Origin: Candidatus Obscuribacterales bacterium
Lineage (GTDB): Bacteria > Cyanobacteriota > Vampirovibrionia > Obscuribacterales > Obscuribacteraceae
DNA: 64,000 nt
Assembly (NCBI GenBank): GCA_020050835.1
Contig: JAGVKB010000102.1
Span: forward strand, 62,001 to 126,000
Direction of reading: 5' to 3'
Made by a program: the position numbers and the translations under genes. The notes beneath the pieces were generated by a model that had not been told where the DNA came from, did not search any database, and saw nothing but the letters and a program-made list of their open reading frames with translations. Below are positions 27,518 through 36,948 of the stretch, piece by piece. The stretch's first letter is position 1, and each line of letters opens with the position of its first letter.

Positions 27518-28047
27518 AATTGTTTCCTCGTAGCTAATGCCGGCCCGGTTGCGAAGAACCGTGAATTATCTAAATCTACATGTGATGATTGCAAACAGCT
27601 TTTGAGCCGTCTGACGAAAGAAATTAGCTTTGTAGTGTTCAGCAATAAATTGCGCCAGATAGAAATGCATTTTCGACCACTCTTTCCCTTTCTTCGTCGG
27701 ACTCACCGCTATTGTGAAAAATGCTCCTCGATTTCGTGTCTTTCGATGGCAACGAGTTCTGTTGTGCGAAATGTTCCGCCTATCCAGACATTGCGTACAT
27801 GACCCGCTTCTCGCTCTCGAAATATAGCTGTTCATTGTCTCCACCTTGACAAAGCGCTCTTTGTCGGCGAGCGCCTAACAACTGTCCTTGCGCTTCGAAC
27901 CTATAGAAGATTCCCACGCTATCGCTAAAGAAGAGGTTAAGAGGATAGTGCCAGCCGTAGCACCGTTGAGCACGCCGCCTGTTGTAAACCATCTGGTATC
28001 ATCATTCTCTTGGCTAGTTGTCGAATGAGGACATCTGGGAGAACGAC
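27518..28047. other. 530-base intergenic region
   Basis: It lies between the possible small gene and the SDR gene. Two longer overlapping open frames (27419-27802 plus, 27566-27844 minus) have no ribosome-binding site, odd composition and no recognisable domain; I read them as chance. The lower GC relative to flanking genes suggests spacer DNA or decayed coding sequence. No hairpin with a T-run is seen. Confidence 0.4.
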
Positions 28048-29070
28048 ATGCGGTTGTTAGTAATCGGCGGTACTGTATTTCTCGGGCGCCATCTCGTTTC
28101 ACTGGCGCTGTCTGCTGGTCATCAGGTGACCACGCTCAACCGAGGTACACTTGATCTACCCGAGCAAGCAACAGTAGAAAGACTGAGAGCCGACCGCGAA
28201 GCTAATTTGAGTCTTCTCTCCGGCCGAACCTTTGATGCGGTCATTGATACCTGCGCATATCATCCGGACACAGTTCGCCGCTCATTGAATGTTCTTGCCG
28301 GATCGGTTGGCACTTATGTTTTCATCTCAACGGTCTCAGCTTACGGAGACTTTTCTGAGATTGGCATCTCCGAGAAAGATCCGATCAAATATACACAGCC
28401 CGGTGAAGAAGGAGACTACGGAAGTCTGAAAGCCGACTGCGAAAAAGTTGTCACAGAATTGATGCCGGAGTGTTCTCTCATAATCAGACCAGGACTCATT
28501 GCTGGACCTTACGACCCAACCGATCGTTTTACGTACTGGCCGGCACGCATTGCACGCGGAGGAAAGGTTGCCGTCCCCGACCGGCTGGATCGTTTGATTC
28601 AATTTATTGACGTGCGCGATCTAGCGTCATGGGCGATCAGTCTTGCGGATGTGCAAACACGCGGAATTTTTATCGCGGCTGGTCCACAAGGACGAGTGTC
28701 AATGGGAGACTTTCTTGACGCATGTCAGCAGACTGTTGGCAGAGACTCAGAATTCGTTCGTGTAGAGGATGCTGTGCTGGAAAAGGAAGGAGTGACCCCT
28801 TGGACCGAGCTACCCTTATGGGTTCCCGCCGCAAAGCGCAGTCTTGCCGGTGTGATGAGACTTGATCGCAGCAAAGCAGTCGCTGCTGGTCTAACATACA
28901 GACCGATAGAAGCCACGATCGCTGACACGCAGGCTTGGGACAAAATGCGGGACCCATCCATTCCTAGATTGGCCGGACTGTCGGAAGAACGAGAGGCTAT
29001 GTTGCTGCGCCAGCCGAAACTGAATCTCAATCCAGGCAGAGGCCCGCTTCCAGGAGCGGGACTGCGATAG
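28048..29070 (+). CDS. NAD-dependent epimerase/dehydratase (extended SDR) family protein
   Basis: A 340-residue Rossmann protein. MRLLVIGGTVFLGRHLVSLA carries the glycine-rich GGTxFLGRHL motif of atypical extended SDRs, and LNRG follows the second strand as in NADP-preferring members. The substrate region has STVSAYGDFSEIGISE followed by GSLKADCEK, an S...Y...K-like arrangement. It acts on an unknown small molecule, possibly a nucleotide sugar or reductase substrate; CSP41/isoflavone-reductase-like proteins share this N-terminus. I start at ATG 28048, with GGGAGAA six bases upstream; the in-frame TTG at 28018 has none. It is convergent with the MerC gene 84 bases away. Confidence 0.8.
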   Translation: MRLLVIGGTVFLGRHLVSLALSAGHQVTTLNRGTLDLPEQATVERLRADREANLSLLSGRTFDAVIDTCAYHPDTVRRSLNVLAGSVGTYVFISTVSAYGDFSEIGISEKDPIKYTQPGEEGDYGSLKADCEKVVTELMPECSLIIRPGLIAGPYDPTDRFTYWPARIARGGKVAVPDRLDRLIQFIDVRDLASWAISLADVQTRGIFIAAGPQGRVSMGDFLDACQQTVGRDSEFVRVEDAVLEKEGVTPWTELPLWVPAAKRSLAGVMRLDRSKAVAAGLTYRPIEATIADTQAWDKMRDPSIPRLAGLSEEREAMLLRQPKLNLNPGRGPLPGAGLR

Positions 29071-29154
29071 CGATTTCAGCAAAGAGCCTCTAGCCTTCCA
29101 ACGGTCTCTGGTCCAGTTGCATCATCAAGCCAAGGTACTGATAGCCTGGTTGCT

Positions 29155-29589
29155 TCAGTCGAGCGGAGCTGTGACAACCGGAACGGCTTCGGCAACTGTC
29201 CGACAATTTGTGCAGCAGAGGGTGCGGATGTTCCAGACGTGACCGAGTACCAGGGCGAAGCTGCCGAAACAAAGGACAGGAGTTTCGTAGAGCTCGTGCA
29301 GGCTTTCTGGAAGTAGGAACGTAGCTGCCAACACCAGGAGAAGTCCGATTGCAAGCGGGGTAAGCGGCTTCCAATCCGAATGCTTCCGAAAACCTTGCAC
29401 GGCAGCCAAAAGGCAAAAGAGTGTAACGGCCACAGCGCACAACTGGTGAGTTAACGGGCTCTCCCAGGCTTCACCGGCGTAAGCCGGCAACAACGCAAGC
29501 GCAATCGGAGTAGCCATGCAGTGAATAGCGCAAATGGTAGAAGCTGTGATGCCAAACAGATCCGTTCTGGAAAGAGCGCTCTTCGTCAT
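29155..29589 (-). CDS. MerC-domain membrane protein
   Basis: A 144-residue inner-membrane protein with four predicted helices. The N-terminal TASTICAIHCMATPIALALL contains the C-x2-H-C arrangement of MerC, which in mercury operons imports Hg(II). No merR, merA or merP is nearby, so a stand-alone metal or other small-solute transporter is more likely than mercury resistance. A second Cys pair near the C-terminus (LCCTNCRT) might also bind metal. It is divergent from nothing and stands between the SDR gene and acsA. Confidence 0.75.
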   Translation of the reverse strand: MTKSALSRTDLFGITASTICAIHCMATPIALALLPAYAGEAWESPLTHQLCAVAVTLFCLLAAVQGFRKHSDWKPLTPLAIGLLLVLAATFLLPESLHELYETPVLCFGSFALVLGHVWNIRTLCCTNCRTVAEAVPVVTAPLD

Positions 29590-29742
29590 TGCCCCGCTCC
29601 GCTGGATATATTCATAAGCTACATTCTAACCGTTCTCAACTATTCCACAACTTCGTGGAACAATGCATAATCGGCTTGCTGCAAAAGGCAAGATGCTTGC
29701 TGGCGGACAGTGTAATGCACGCAAGACGAAAAAATAGCAACT

Positions 29743-31581
29743 CTATTCTTCTTCGAGAGAAGAGGTGTCGCCAGTGGGAAGGCCAAGCTCCCAGGCTTTC
29801 AGGAGTCTTCGCATGATCTTTCCGCTGCGAGTCTTGGGTAAGCTGTCGCGAATCTCGATTTCTCGAGGATATGCATGGGCCGCCAATTGTTTCTTGGTGA
29901 ACTCTTTGATCTCCTCGATCAGCTCTTCACCGGCGTTGACGCCCTTGTTGAGCACGATGAAAGCTTTGATGATCTCGCCGCGCTCCTTGTCTGGCTTGCC
30001 GATTACTCCCGCTTCAGCGACAGCTGGGTGCTCGATCAGTGCGGATTCCACTTCAAAGGGTCCGACTCGATGCCCGGCTGTATTGATTACGTCATCAGCT
30101 CTGCCGACGAACCAGAAGTATCCTTCCTCATCTTTCCAGGCGTTGTCGCCGCTGAAGTACCAGCCCGGAATCCGGAAGTACTCATCAAACTTCGGTTGAT
30201 TTTTCCAAATTGTGCGCAGCATCGCCGGCCAGCCCGGCCGGACCACGAGCCGGCCCAATTGCCCTGGCGCGAGTTCGACTCCGTGATCGTCTACCACCGA
30301 CGCCTGGATGCCGGGAAGCGGTTTGCCCATTGAGCCTGGCTTGACCGGCAGGCAGGGTAGATTCGCAATCAGTTGCATGCCGGTTTCGGTCTGCCACCAA
30401 TTGTCGTGAATCGGCAAACCGAATACCTTCATGCCCCAGCGCACGACTTCCGGATTGAGCGGCTCGCCCACACTAAGAATATGTCGAAGACTCTGGAGAC
30501 TGTGCTCGAAGACAACTTCATCGCCTGCTTTCATCAGCATGCGCAACGCTGTCGGCGCCGTGTACCAAACGGTCACTCGCAGGCGATCGATCAATTCATA
30601 CCAATCGACTGCATCGAATCTGCCTTCGTAGGTGACGACCGATGTCCCGAGCGACCACGGTCCGAAGATACCATAGACGGTGCCAGTCACCCAGCCGGGA
30701 TCAGCGGTGCACCAGTAGATGTCGTCTTCGCGCAGGTCGAGCACCCACTTGCTGGTCATGTGGTGCCCGATGATATCGTTGTGAACGTGCACGACCCCTT
30801 TCGGCTTGCCGGTAGTGCCTGAAGTATAGAGAAGATAGAGCGGATCTTCCGGATCCATCTGTGTGCATTCGAAGTATTGCGATGCTCCTTCGAGCAATTC
30901 CTCGTAGGACAGCTCTCCGGCAGTGGCTTTCAGGGAGTGCTGGCTCCCTCCGACTACAATGACGTGCTCGAGATCGGGCAGCTGATCGCGAATTTCGTCT
31001 AACTTTGGCTTCAGAGCCGGAGTCGTGACTATTACTCTGGCCTGACTGTCTTGCAAGCGATCGCACAAGGCATCAGGTCCGAAAGCGGAAAATAACGGTC
31101 CGGCCACAGCTCCAACTTTGGCGATGGCGATAGTTGTGACATAGAGCTCGGGGATGCGCGGAAGAAAGAAAAATACGCGATCGCCTTTCTCCACTCCCAG
31201 CGACTGCAATGCATTGCTCATCTGGTTTGAGAGATAGTACAAGTCCTGGAAGGTTAGTTTCTCCAGGTTATTGTTGCTATCCACACTGTAGAGCGCGACT
31301 TTGTTGCGTCGACCGTCGTTCATGTGCCGGTCAACCGCGTTGTAAGCGGCATTGATCTTCCCACCAGCGAAGTAGGCGAGTTCTGAACGCGCAGATTCCC
31401 AGGAAAATGCGGCGTAGGTCGTGGCGTAGTCTTCCAGATTGGCTTTTACCGGAAATTTCTTGATAACTTCCCGTTTCGACATGTGTTGCACGTGTGAGGA
31501 CGCTTTACTTGGTACCTTGGATTTGGAGTCCTTTGTGCTGCCGCCTTGTGACGCCTTTTCCGGTTTCTCACTGACCTTCAT
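29743..31581 (-). CDS. acsA: Acetate-CoA ligase (acetyl-CoA synthetase)
   Basis: A 612-residue ANL-superfamily enzyme making acetyl-CoA from acetate, ATP and CoA. The P-loop-like motif is YTSGTTGKPKGVVHVH, then WWQTETGMQL, YFSGDNAWKDEEGYFWFVGR and the catalytic C-terminal lysine motif PKTRSGKIMRRLLKAW, the site usually regulated by acetylation. It resembles the shorter Bacillus AcsA class. The N-terminus has about 35 polar residues before the family region. I start at ATG 31581, with GAGGGCGG upstream; a further in-frame start at 31641 adds 20 unlikely residues. Propionate is a possible alternative substrate. Divergent from the oxidoreductase at 31787. Confidence 0.93.
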   Translation of the reverse strand: MKVSEKPEKASQGGSTKDSKSKVPSKASSHVQHMSKREVIKKFPVKANLEDYATTYAAFSWESARSELAYFAGGKINAAYNAVDRHMNDGRRNKVALYSVDSNNNLEKLTFQDLYYLSNQMSNALQSLGVEKGDRVFFFLPRIPELYVTTIAIAKVGAVAGPLFSAFGPDALCDRLQDSQARVIVTTPALKPKLDEIRDQLPDLEHVIVVGGSQHSLKATAGELSYEELLEGASQYFECTQMDPEDPLYLLYTSGTTGKPKGVVHVHNDIIGHHMTSKWVLDLREDDIYWCTADPGWVTGTVYGIFGPWSLGTSVVTYEGRFDAVDWYELIDRLRVTVWYTAPTALRMLMKAGDEVVFEHSLQSLRHILSVGEPLNPEVVRWGMKVFGLPIHDNWWQTETGMQLIANLPCLPVKPGSMGKPLPGIQASVVDDHGVELAPGQLGRLVVRPGWPAMLRTIWKNQPKFDEYFRIPGWYFSGDNAWKDEEGYFWFVGRADDVINTAGHRVGPFEVESALIEHPAVAEAGVIGKPDKERGEIIKAFIVLNKGVNAGEELIEEIKEFTKKQLAAHAYPREIEIRDSLPKTRSGKIMRRLLKAWELGLPTGDTSSLEEE

Positions 31582-31786
31582 TGAGTCCGCCCTCTTATTC
31601 AAACGAATGTGATTGCACTTTCCTGTATGCGCAGCCAGCAAGGCAGGCGATTAGGGAAATCATAGTTACATAGTTTAACTCGCCCAATGCTGCTTCCGCC
31701 TTGAGTCTGATTAAAGTTTGGGGGACTGGTTGAGGACATTCTGTTATTCTCACCGTCATATTTCAGCCAAGGTCAAGGAGGTTTCC

Positions 31787-32815
31787 ATGAAGGCGATGGT
31801 CGTGCGAGAGCATGGTCCTGCGAGCGTTATTAAACCGGCGGAAGTGGATAATCCAAAACCAGGACCGAACGACGTCCTTTTGAGGGTTCGTGGTTGCGCT
31901 CTCAATCATCTTGACGTTTGGACGAGATCCGGAATTCCCGGCATCAAGCTACCGCTCATTCTCGGCTGCGATGTGGCAGGTGAGGTCGTGGAGCGGGGAA
32001 GCTGCGTCACTCATCTGAAAGACGGTGATGCGGTGCTGGTTTCTCCCGGGCTGTCATGCGGAGCCTGCAAGGAATGTTATGCTGGAAATGAAAATGTCTG
32101 TCGCTACTACCATATTCTCGGTTCAGGTCGAGACGGTGGCTATGCCGAACTGGTCTCTGTTCCGGCCGTCAATTGTTTTGCCGTCCCCAAGGGGATGAAT
32201 TTCCATCAAGCCGCGTCAATTCCGCTTGTTTTCATTACAGCCTGGCACATGTTGGTAACTAGAGTCCGGCTCAAGATGAACGAGACGGTGTTGGTGGTCG
32301 GTGGTGGTAGTGGCGTTGGAACTGCGGCAATTCAAATTGCCAAGCTCTTCCACTGTCGAGTGATCGCCACAGTCGGAACGGAAGACAAAGGCAAGCTGGC
32401 TCAGGAGCTTGGCGCTGACGAAATCATCATCCATAGCCGGCAGAACATTGCCGAAGAAGTCAAGAAAATGACCAACAAGTCCGGCGTCGAAGTCGTCTTC
32501 GAGCATGTCGGTCCGGCCGTTTTTGGAGATTGTTTGGCAGCGCTAGCCACAAATGGTCGATTGGTCACATGCGGCGCGACTACCGGCGCCAAAGCCGAAA
32601 TCGACATTACTCGGCTATTCATGAAGCATCAAGCTGTATATGGATCGATTATGGGCACTAAGCGTGAGTTTGCCGATCTCTTGCCGTTCTTTGCTACAGG
32701 ACAGTTGAAGCCGGTAGTGGATACGGTGTTGCCGCTGGCAGAAGCGCCGAGAGCTCATGAAATCTTGGAGGCTCGCAAGCAGTTCGGCAAGGTGGTTTTA
32801 GATCCGGCAATGTGA
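31787..32815 (+). CDS. Zinc-type medium-chain dehydrogenase/quinone oxidoreductase
   Basis: A 342-residue MDR enzyme, NAD(P)-dependent. ATG 31787 is preceded by AAGGAGG, so an in-frame upstream start is rejected. The structural-zinc lobe is present (CGACKECYAGNENVC), and the Rossmann domain has VGGGSGVGTAAIQIAK. The catalytic-zinc GHE motif is replaced by GCDVAGEV, so it may work without catalytic zinc like quinone oxidoreductases, or use the unusual ligand set. A reducing role on alcohols, aldehydes or quinones is inferred; the substrate is not known. Divergent from acsA, convergent with the EamA gene 28 bases on. Confidence 0.88.
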   Translation: MKAMVVREHGPASVIKPAEVDNPKPGPNDVLLRVRGCALNHLDVWTRSGIPGIKLPLILGCDVAGEVVERGSCVTHLKDGDAVLVSPGLSCGACKECYAGNENVCRYYHILGSGRDGGYAELVSVPAVNCFAVPKGMNFHQAASIPLVFITAWHMLVTRVRLKMNETVLVVGGGSGVGTAAIQIAKLFHCRVIATVGTEDKGKLAQELGADEIIIHSRQNIAEEVKKMTNKSGVEVVFEHVGPAVFGDCLAALATNGRLVTCGATTGAKAEIDITRLFMKHQAVYGSIMGTKREFADLLPFFATGQLKPVVDTVLPLAEAPRAHEILEARKQFGKVVLDPAM

Positions 32816-32843
32816 TTGGCTGCATCCGGCGGCTAGCCGACTC

Positions 32844-33260
32844 TTAGAGCGCGACTAAAACGCCGCCGGCGACAATCAGTAGCGCGCCTGTTCCCACCTT
32901 CCAATTCAAGGATTCGCCCAGGAAGATTAGTGACAGCGCGATTGTAACGACGGTGCTGAGTTTGTCTATTGATGCTACGCGAGTGGCGTCGCCATCTTTG
33001 AGCGCTTGAAAGTAACACAGCCAAGAAGCGGCTCCCGCCAGACCCGCTAGAAAGATATACAACCAGGACTGCGGAGAGAACTTGGCGATTTGATCTACCT
33101 TTCCGGTGGAGAATACAACGACTGTTAGCGTGCAGAGCATGACCAACGCCCGAGCCGTAGTAGCTAGAGTGGTGTCAATCCCCTTCATGCCGAGTTTTCC
33201 CAGAACAGCGACCAGTCCCGCGAAAAATGCTGATAACAAGGATAGTTGAACCCAATTCAT
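32844..33260 (-). CDS. Single-domain EamA-family membrane transporter
   Basis: A 138-residue integral membrane protein with about five predicted helices, matching one EamA repeat (AFFAGLVAVLGKLGMKGID, then FLAGLAGAASWLCYFQALKD, and LSLIFLGESLNWKVGTGALL). Common EamA/DMT exporters have two such repeats; one-repeat versions act as dimers. Substrate unknown. I choose ATG 33260: everything upstream in frame is not membrane-like. It likely exports a metabolite. The 24-base inverted repeat lies 89 bases upstream of its start. Confidence 0.83.
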   Translation of the reverse strand: MNWVQLSLLSAFFAGLVAVLGKLGMKGIDTTLATTARALVMLCTLTVVVFSTGKVDQIAKFSPQSWLYIFLAGLAGAASWLCYFQALKDGDATRVASIDKLSTVVTIALSLIFLGESLNWKVGTGALLIVAGGVLVAL

Positions 33261-33348
33261 CTTTGCCTTACCTATTCTTGCCGTAGCTAATGACGCAAAT
33301 ATCCTGCGATTGTAAGTGGCTCGCAAGTGTCCTGAGTCTTCACTGATT

Positions 33349-33405
33349 TTACAGCGGCTGGCAACGCTTGCCTTTGAAAAGGGCAAGCGTTGCCAGCCGC
33401 TGTAA
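33349..33405. repeat. Perfect 24-base inverted repeat
   Basis: Left arm 33349-33372 and right arm 33382-33405 are exact reverse complements over 24 bases, separated by 9 bases (33373-33381). Arms are GC-rich, containing AGCGGCTGGCAACGCTTGCC. It lies between divergent genes (EamA and the kinase), so it is not an obvious terminator for either. It could be a REP/MITE-like element, an attenuator hairpin in a leader, or a cruciform. Confidence 0.85.
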
Positions 33406-33519
33406 TGGGCAAACTCAGTCCGGGTACAAAGGACTGGGCAGCAGGGGGATTTAATCTGAGGATTGCCGACCTTGCAGGAGCTGAAATAATGTCTGGACCG
33501 GAAAGGAGCAGATCGACCG

Positions 33520-35814
33520 TTGTCAGAGATTACCGAAAAGATTTGCATAAAGTGCGGCAATAGTTTTCCCGGCGAGAGTGAAACTTGCAGCGAGGACGGG
33601 AGCGAGCTGGTTTCGAAATCGGTTGCTTCGCTTTTGGGCACGTTGATCGATGAGCGTTATCGGATCATCGCTCTGCTTGGTCATGGTGGCGTCGGTGCCG
33701 TCTACAAGGCCGAGCAAGAAGCCCTGAAACAGATGGTGGCGCTCAAGATGTTGCATCCGAGTTTGATTGACGACCCGGATAAGCTGCAGCGATTCGAGCA
33801 AGAGGGTAAGGCACTTAGTACACTTTCGCACATCAATGTAATCTCCGCTCACAACTATGGTGTCACCACCGATTTGAAGCCTTATCTGGTGATGCAGTTC
33901 GTGGAAGGGCAAAGCCTCGATCTCCTGGTCAAGTCGGAAGGTCCTGTCAGCCCGATTCGCGCCGTTAACGTCTTTCTCCAGATCTGTGACGGGCTCATTC
34001 ATGCTCATCGCAAAGGGATCGTTCACAGAGATTTGAAGCCCGACAACATCCTCTTAGTGCAGGGCGAGGGAGCAAGCGAATTAGTAAAGTTGGTTGATTT
34101 CGGAATCGCAAAATTACTACCTGACTCGGGCATGATTCGGCAGAAATTGACCCAGACCGGACACGTCTTTGGCAGCCCTTCATACATGAGCCCGGAGCAA
34201 TGGCGAGGCAAGCAGATCGATGCCCGCTCGGACATTTACTCGTTGGGAGTAGCAATGTATGAAACTCTTTCCGGAAGAGCACCGTTTGAAGTTGAAGAGC
34301 TGTTGAATGTGATGTTGGATCACATGGAGATCGCGCCTGAGCCGCCCAGTAACAGAAGAACGGATGTGATTATCTCTCCTGAGCTCGAGGCTGTGGTGCT
34401 TAAAGCGATTCAGGTGGATCTGGATAAGCGGTATCAATCGGTGGTAGAGCTCAAGGAAGACTTGGAGTTGACACCGGAAGGCGGACTCTGGAGCGATCGC
34501 CTGAAGGCTTCCAGGCAGAAGGTCTTGCTGGACATCTCGAGGCAGGTTAAACGAATTGATGCCGGCAAGGTCAAACAGATCTGTGTGATATTACTGGTGG
34601 TGACTATCGGAGCATTGCTCTGGATGAGTCTGACACCGGATGGCGCAGTAACGTCGAGTAAGTTGCAGATCGCCTTGAAGCGCATATATTTCTCAGCAGC
34701 GGATCCCAGGCTTTTCGACTCCGAGAATCAGCTCGCTTCCCTTTATCTTAAGCAGGGCAAACTATCCGATGCTACTGCCCAATATAAGGAAGTAATCGCC
34801 CGTCTGCAGCAACTTACTCCACCTCCTTTACCGATGCTTGCCGATACTTACGACAATCTGGCTTATGCTTATTCTCAACTGAAGAGTCAAAGGCCCGATG
34901 AGATCGAAGCGGCAGAGAATGCAATCAAGATTTACGATGCGCTTGGTATCAAAGCCGATCACGAAGGCAAAGTCGAACAAGCGGTTAAGTATTATCGGAG
35001 ATCGGTCGATAACAGGCTTAGAATCGCTCCGTCCCGCCGCAGGGAAGTTCCTCAGATTCTCTTTCGAATGGGAGATCTGGAGACACACCTGGTGATGAAC
35101 AATCATGACAATAAAGCTTGCCGCCTGGCTGAGCAGGATCTTAAAATGTCGCTGGGCGAATGGAAGAAAGTGCGCACTCCGGATTATTCTTTGGTGGGGA
35201 TGGCATTTTCTGATCTCGGCTTGCTCTACGTCGAGTTGAGGCGATATGAGGAAGCAGCCTCCAGTTATGAAAATGCAGTTGCAACGCTCTTACCGATTGT
35301 TCCAATCGACCACTTGGGACTGCAGCGTATTGTCAATCAGTTGAGCGACGTCGCCGCCGTGCTGCTCAAGAGTAATCAAGTCGCAAAAGCGATTCCGTTA
35401 TGCGAGCGTGTGGCAAAACTGAGAGAACAGGCATACGGCTTTTCTGCACCGCAAACAATTGATGCATACAGCCAGCTTGCAGGTTGCTACCAGCTTGGCG
35501 GGAAGGTGTTCGAGGCCGAGCAGATCTTCAAGCGCGTCCTGTCTGCGATCGAAAAAAATGCCGGCAGCGATCAATCGCAGAAGGCATATATCTTACAGGG
35601 ACTGGCATCCTGTGAGAGCTATCGCAAGGAATTTCCGCAAGCTCTGGTGGATTACCAGCGGGTGGCAGAGATCTGCAGAAAGATGGGCCAACCGATGCGT
35701 CCGCTTTTGATCGTCTCCTTAAGCTGTCAGGCAAGCGTGCTGGATCAGCTGGGTAGAGCTGCGGAAGCCGCCAAAGTTAGAGACGAGCAGAAGGCGTTGT
35801 CGTCTGCCAAGTAG
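33520..35814 (+). CDS. Membrane-bound Ser/Thr protein kinase with extracytoplasmic TPRs
   Basis: A 764-residue PASTA-less STPK. N-terminal residues 9-23 hold a Cys-rich knuckle (CIKCGNSFPGESETC). The kinase domain runs about 48-310: P-loop GHGGVGAVYKAE, lysine in VALKML (K76), HRD at 169-171 in HRDLKPDNILL, DFG about 193-195, and APE-like SPSYMSPEQWRG. A single membrane helix (ICVILLVVTIGALLWM, about 353-370) leads to an outward-facing TPR array (about 390-755). Such receptor kinases sense envelope signals and phosphorylate cytoplasmic targets. I use TTG 33520 with AAGGAG 11 bases upstream; no ATG in frame nearby fits. Partners are unknown. Confidence 0.93.
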   Translation: MSEITEKICIKCGNSFPGESETCSEDGSELVSKSVASLLGTLIDERYRIIALLGHGGVGAVYKAEQEALKQMVALKMLHPSLIDDPDKLQRFEQEGKALSTLSHINVISAHNYGVTTDLKPYLVMQFVEGQSLDLLVKSEGPVSPIRAVNVFLQICDGLIHAHRKGIVHRDLKPDNILLVQGEGASELVKLVDFGIAKLLPDSGMIRQKLTQTGHVFGSPSYMSPEQWRGKQIDARSDIYSLGVAMYETLSGRAPFEVEELLNVMLDHMEIAPEPPSNRRTDVIISPELEAVVLKAIQVDLDKRYQSVVELKEDLELTPEGGLWSDRLKASRQKVLLDISRQVKRIDAGKVKQICVILLVVTIGALLWMSLTPDGAVTSSKLQIALKRIYFSAADPRLFDSENQLASLYLKQGKLSDATAQYKEVIARLQQLTPPPLPMLADTYDNLAYAYSQLKSQRPDEIEAAENAIKIYDALGIKADHEGKVEQAVKYYRRSVDNRLRIAPSRRREVPQILFRMGDLETHLVMNNHDNKACRLAEQDLKMSLGEWKKVRTPDYSLVGMAFSDLGLLYVELRRYEEAASSYENAVATLLPIVPIDHLGLQRIVNQLSDVAAVLLKSNQVAKAIPLCERVAKLREQAYGFSAPQTIDAYSQLAGCYQLGGKVFEAEQIFKRVLSAIEKNAGSDQSQKAYILQGLASCESYRKEFPQALVDYQRVAEICRKMGQPMRPLLIVSLSCQASVLDQLGRAAEAAKVRDEQKALSSAK

Positions 35815-35845
35815 CCAAAAAAATGTACGATCGAGACGGGTTGAA

Positions 35846-36100
35846 TTAGCCGGCCTTTTGAAAATGACTGTCGTCGTTCAGAAAGCCGAGGACGAGACCA
35901 TTCAGCCCCCCGACAATCAGACCCCACCAGAACGCTGTCTTCCAGCCGAAATAAGGTACAACGCTGATCGGCTGCGGCCAGTAGTTGATCAGGAAGAAAC
36001 AGAGCGGCACCACAACAGCTCCAAGCAGTCCAAATATGAACATCATCGTCAATGGCATGTTGTAGCCGCCATCGTCTTTCTTCTGTTTGATCTCTGCCAT
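35846..36100 (-). CDS. Small two-helix membrane protein
   Basis: An 84-residue protein starting MAEIKQKKDDGGYNMPLTMM. Two hydrophobic stretches, FIFGLLGAVVVPLCFFLINY and FWWGLIVGGLNGLVLGF, are probable membrane helices. I take ATG 36100, with GAGGTTGG a few bases upstream; the longer in-frame version (to 36229) is not plausible as protein. No family recognised. It is convergent with the kinase gene after 31 bases. Confidence 0.7.
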   Translation of the reverse strand: MAEIKQKKDDGGYNMPLTMMFIFGLLGAVVVPLCFFLINYWPQPISVVPYFGWKTAFWWGLIVGGLNGLVLGFLNDDSHFQKAG

Positions 36101-36280
36101 TACCAACCTCGCGTCATCATGGGCATGCAGCGCCTGAGGGCACAGTAGGAAAGTATAACAAGAGGTTGAACTTCTGGACAGTCGGTTTGCGTTTGCATTT
36201 ACGCGGCTGCGTGGCAGATAGCAAGCCATTGAAGCGCAGGTTGAGCTGTCAAGTTTGGCGAATCGGCAAAACCTGGTGTT

Positions 36281-36814
36281 CTATGAATTCCTTAACAATG
36301 CCAAGCCGGCAATAGTCTTGGCATCTTGTATTTTGCCTGATAAGCAAAGGCTCCAGGCTTCCTCGAGTGGGAATACGAGGACTTCAGTCTCCTCGTCTAT
36401 ATCCAATCGTTTACCTTCAAATTCGATGCTGCTTGCCTTGTAAAGATATAGCAGCTCGTTGCAAAATCCCGGTGCTGAATAGAAGCGTGCCATCTCCTGC
36501 CAACCCTGGGCCTTAAAACCGGTCTCCTCGGTCAACTCTCTTTTTGCGCAGATTAGCGGATCTTCCCCGACTTCAATTCTGCCTGCCGGCAATTCGAGGA
36601 TCTCTTTATCGATCGGATAGCGATACTGCCTGATTAAAATGATCTGATCGGGCTGAGGCTGGCAGGCTATCACTACGCCGCCGTTGTGCTCCACTATCTC
36701 TCTTGTAACGATTGTGTCGTCGGGGAGCTTCAGCTTGTCCTGCCGGAGCGAGATGATGTATCCGTCGAACAGACGTTTCGATTCGACAGAATTTTCGCGT
36801 GTTACTAAGACCAA
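36281..36814 (-). CDS. NUDIX hydrolase (ADP-ribose pyrophosphatase-like)
   Basis: A 177-residue pyrophosphohydrolase that cleaves a nucleoside diphosphate linked to another group. The NUDIX box is GRIEVGEDPLICAKRELTEE (G-x5-E-x7-RELxEE). The preceding RQYRYPIDKEILELPAG is the substrate-recognition stretch of ADP-ribose pyrophosphatases. It is probably a housekeeping clean-up enzyme for ADP-ribose or similar. Divergent from folC across 134 bases. Length is normal. Confidence 0.9.
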   Translation of the reverse strand: MVLVTRENSVESKRLFDGYIISLRQDKLKLPDDTIVTREIVEHNGGVVIACQPQPDQIILIRQYRYPIDKEILELPAGRIEVGEDPLICAKRELTEETGFKAQGWQEMARFYSAPGFCNELLYLYKASSIEFEGKRLDIDEETEVLVFPLEEAWSLCLSGKIQDAKTIAGLALLRNS

Positions 36815-36948
36815 ATCAGGACTCCTTACGATTCTTTAAAAACGAGCAACCAGAGTAGCACAAGGGTCTGGCGACTCCGGTGCTCCTTTGAGATAATACA
36901 GGGTTGCGCCCGCCTGCCTTGTGCAATCTTACGGTGCTGCAGGAAACG

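Noticed and set aside
27419-27802. Cys-rich plus-strand frame of 127 codons
   Set aside because: No ribosome-binding site, no known domain, and a better minus-strand small frame overlaps it.
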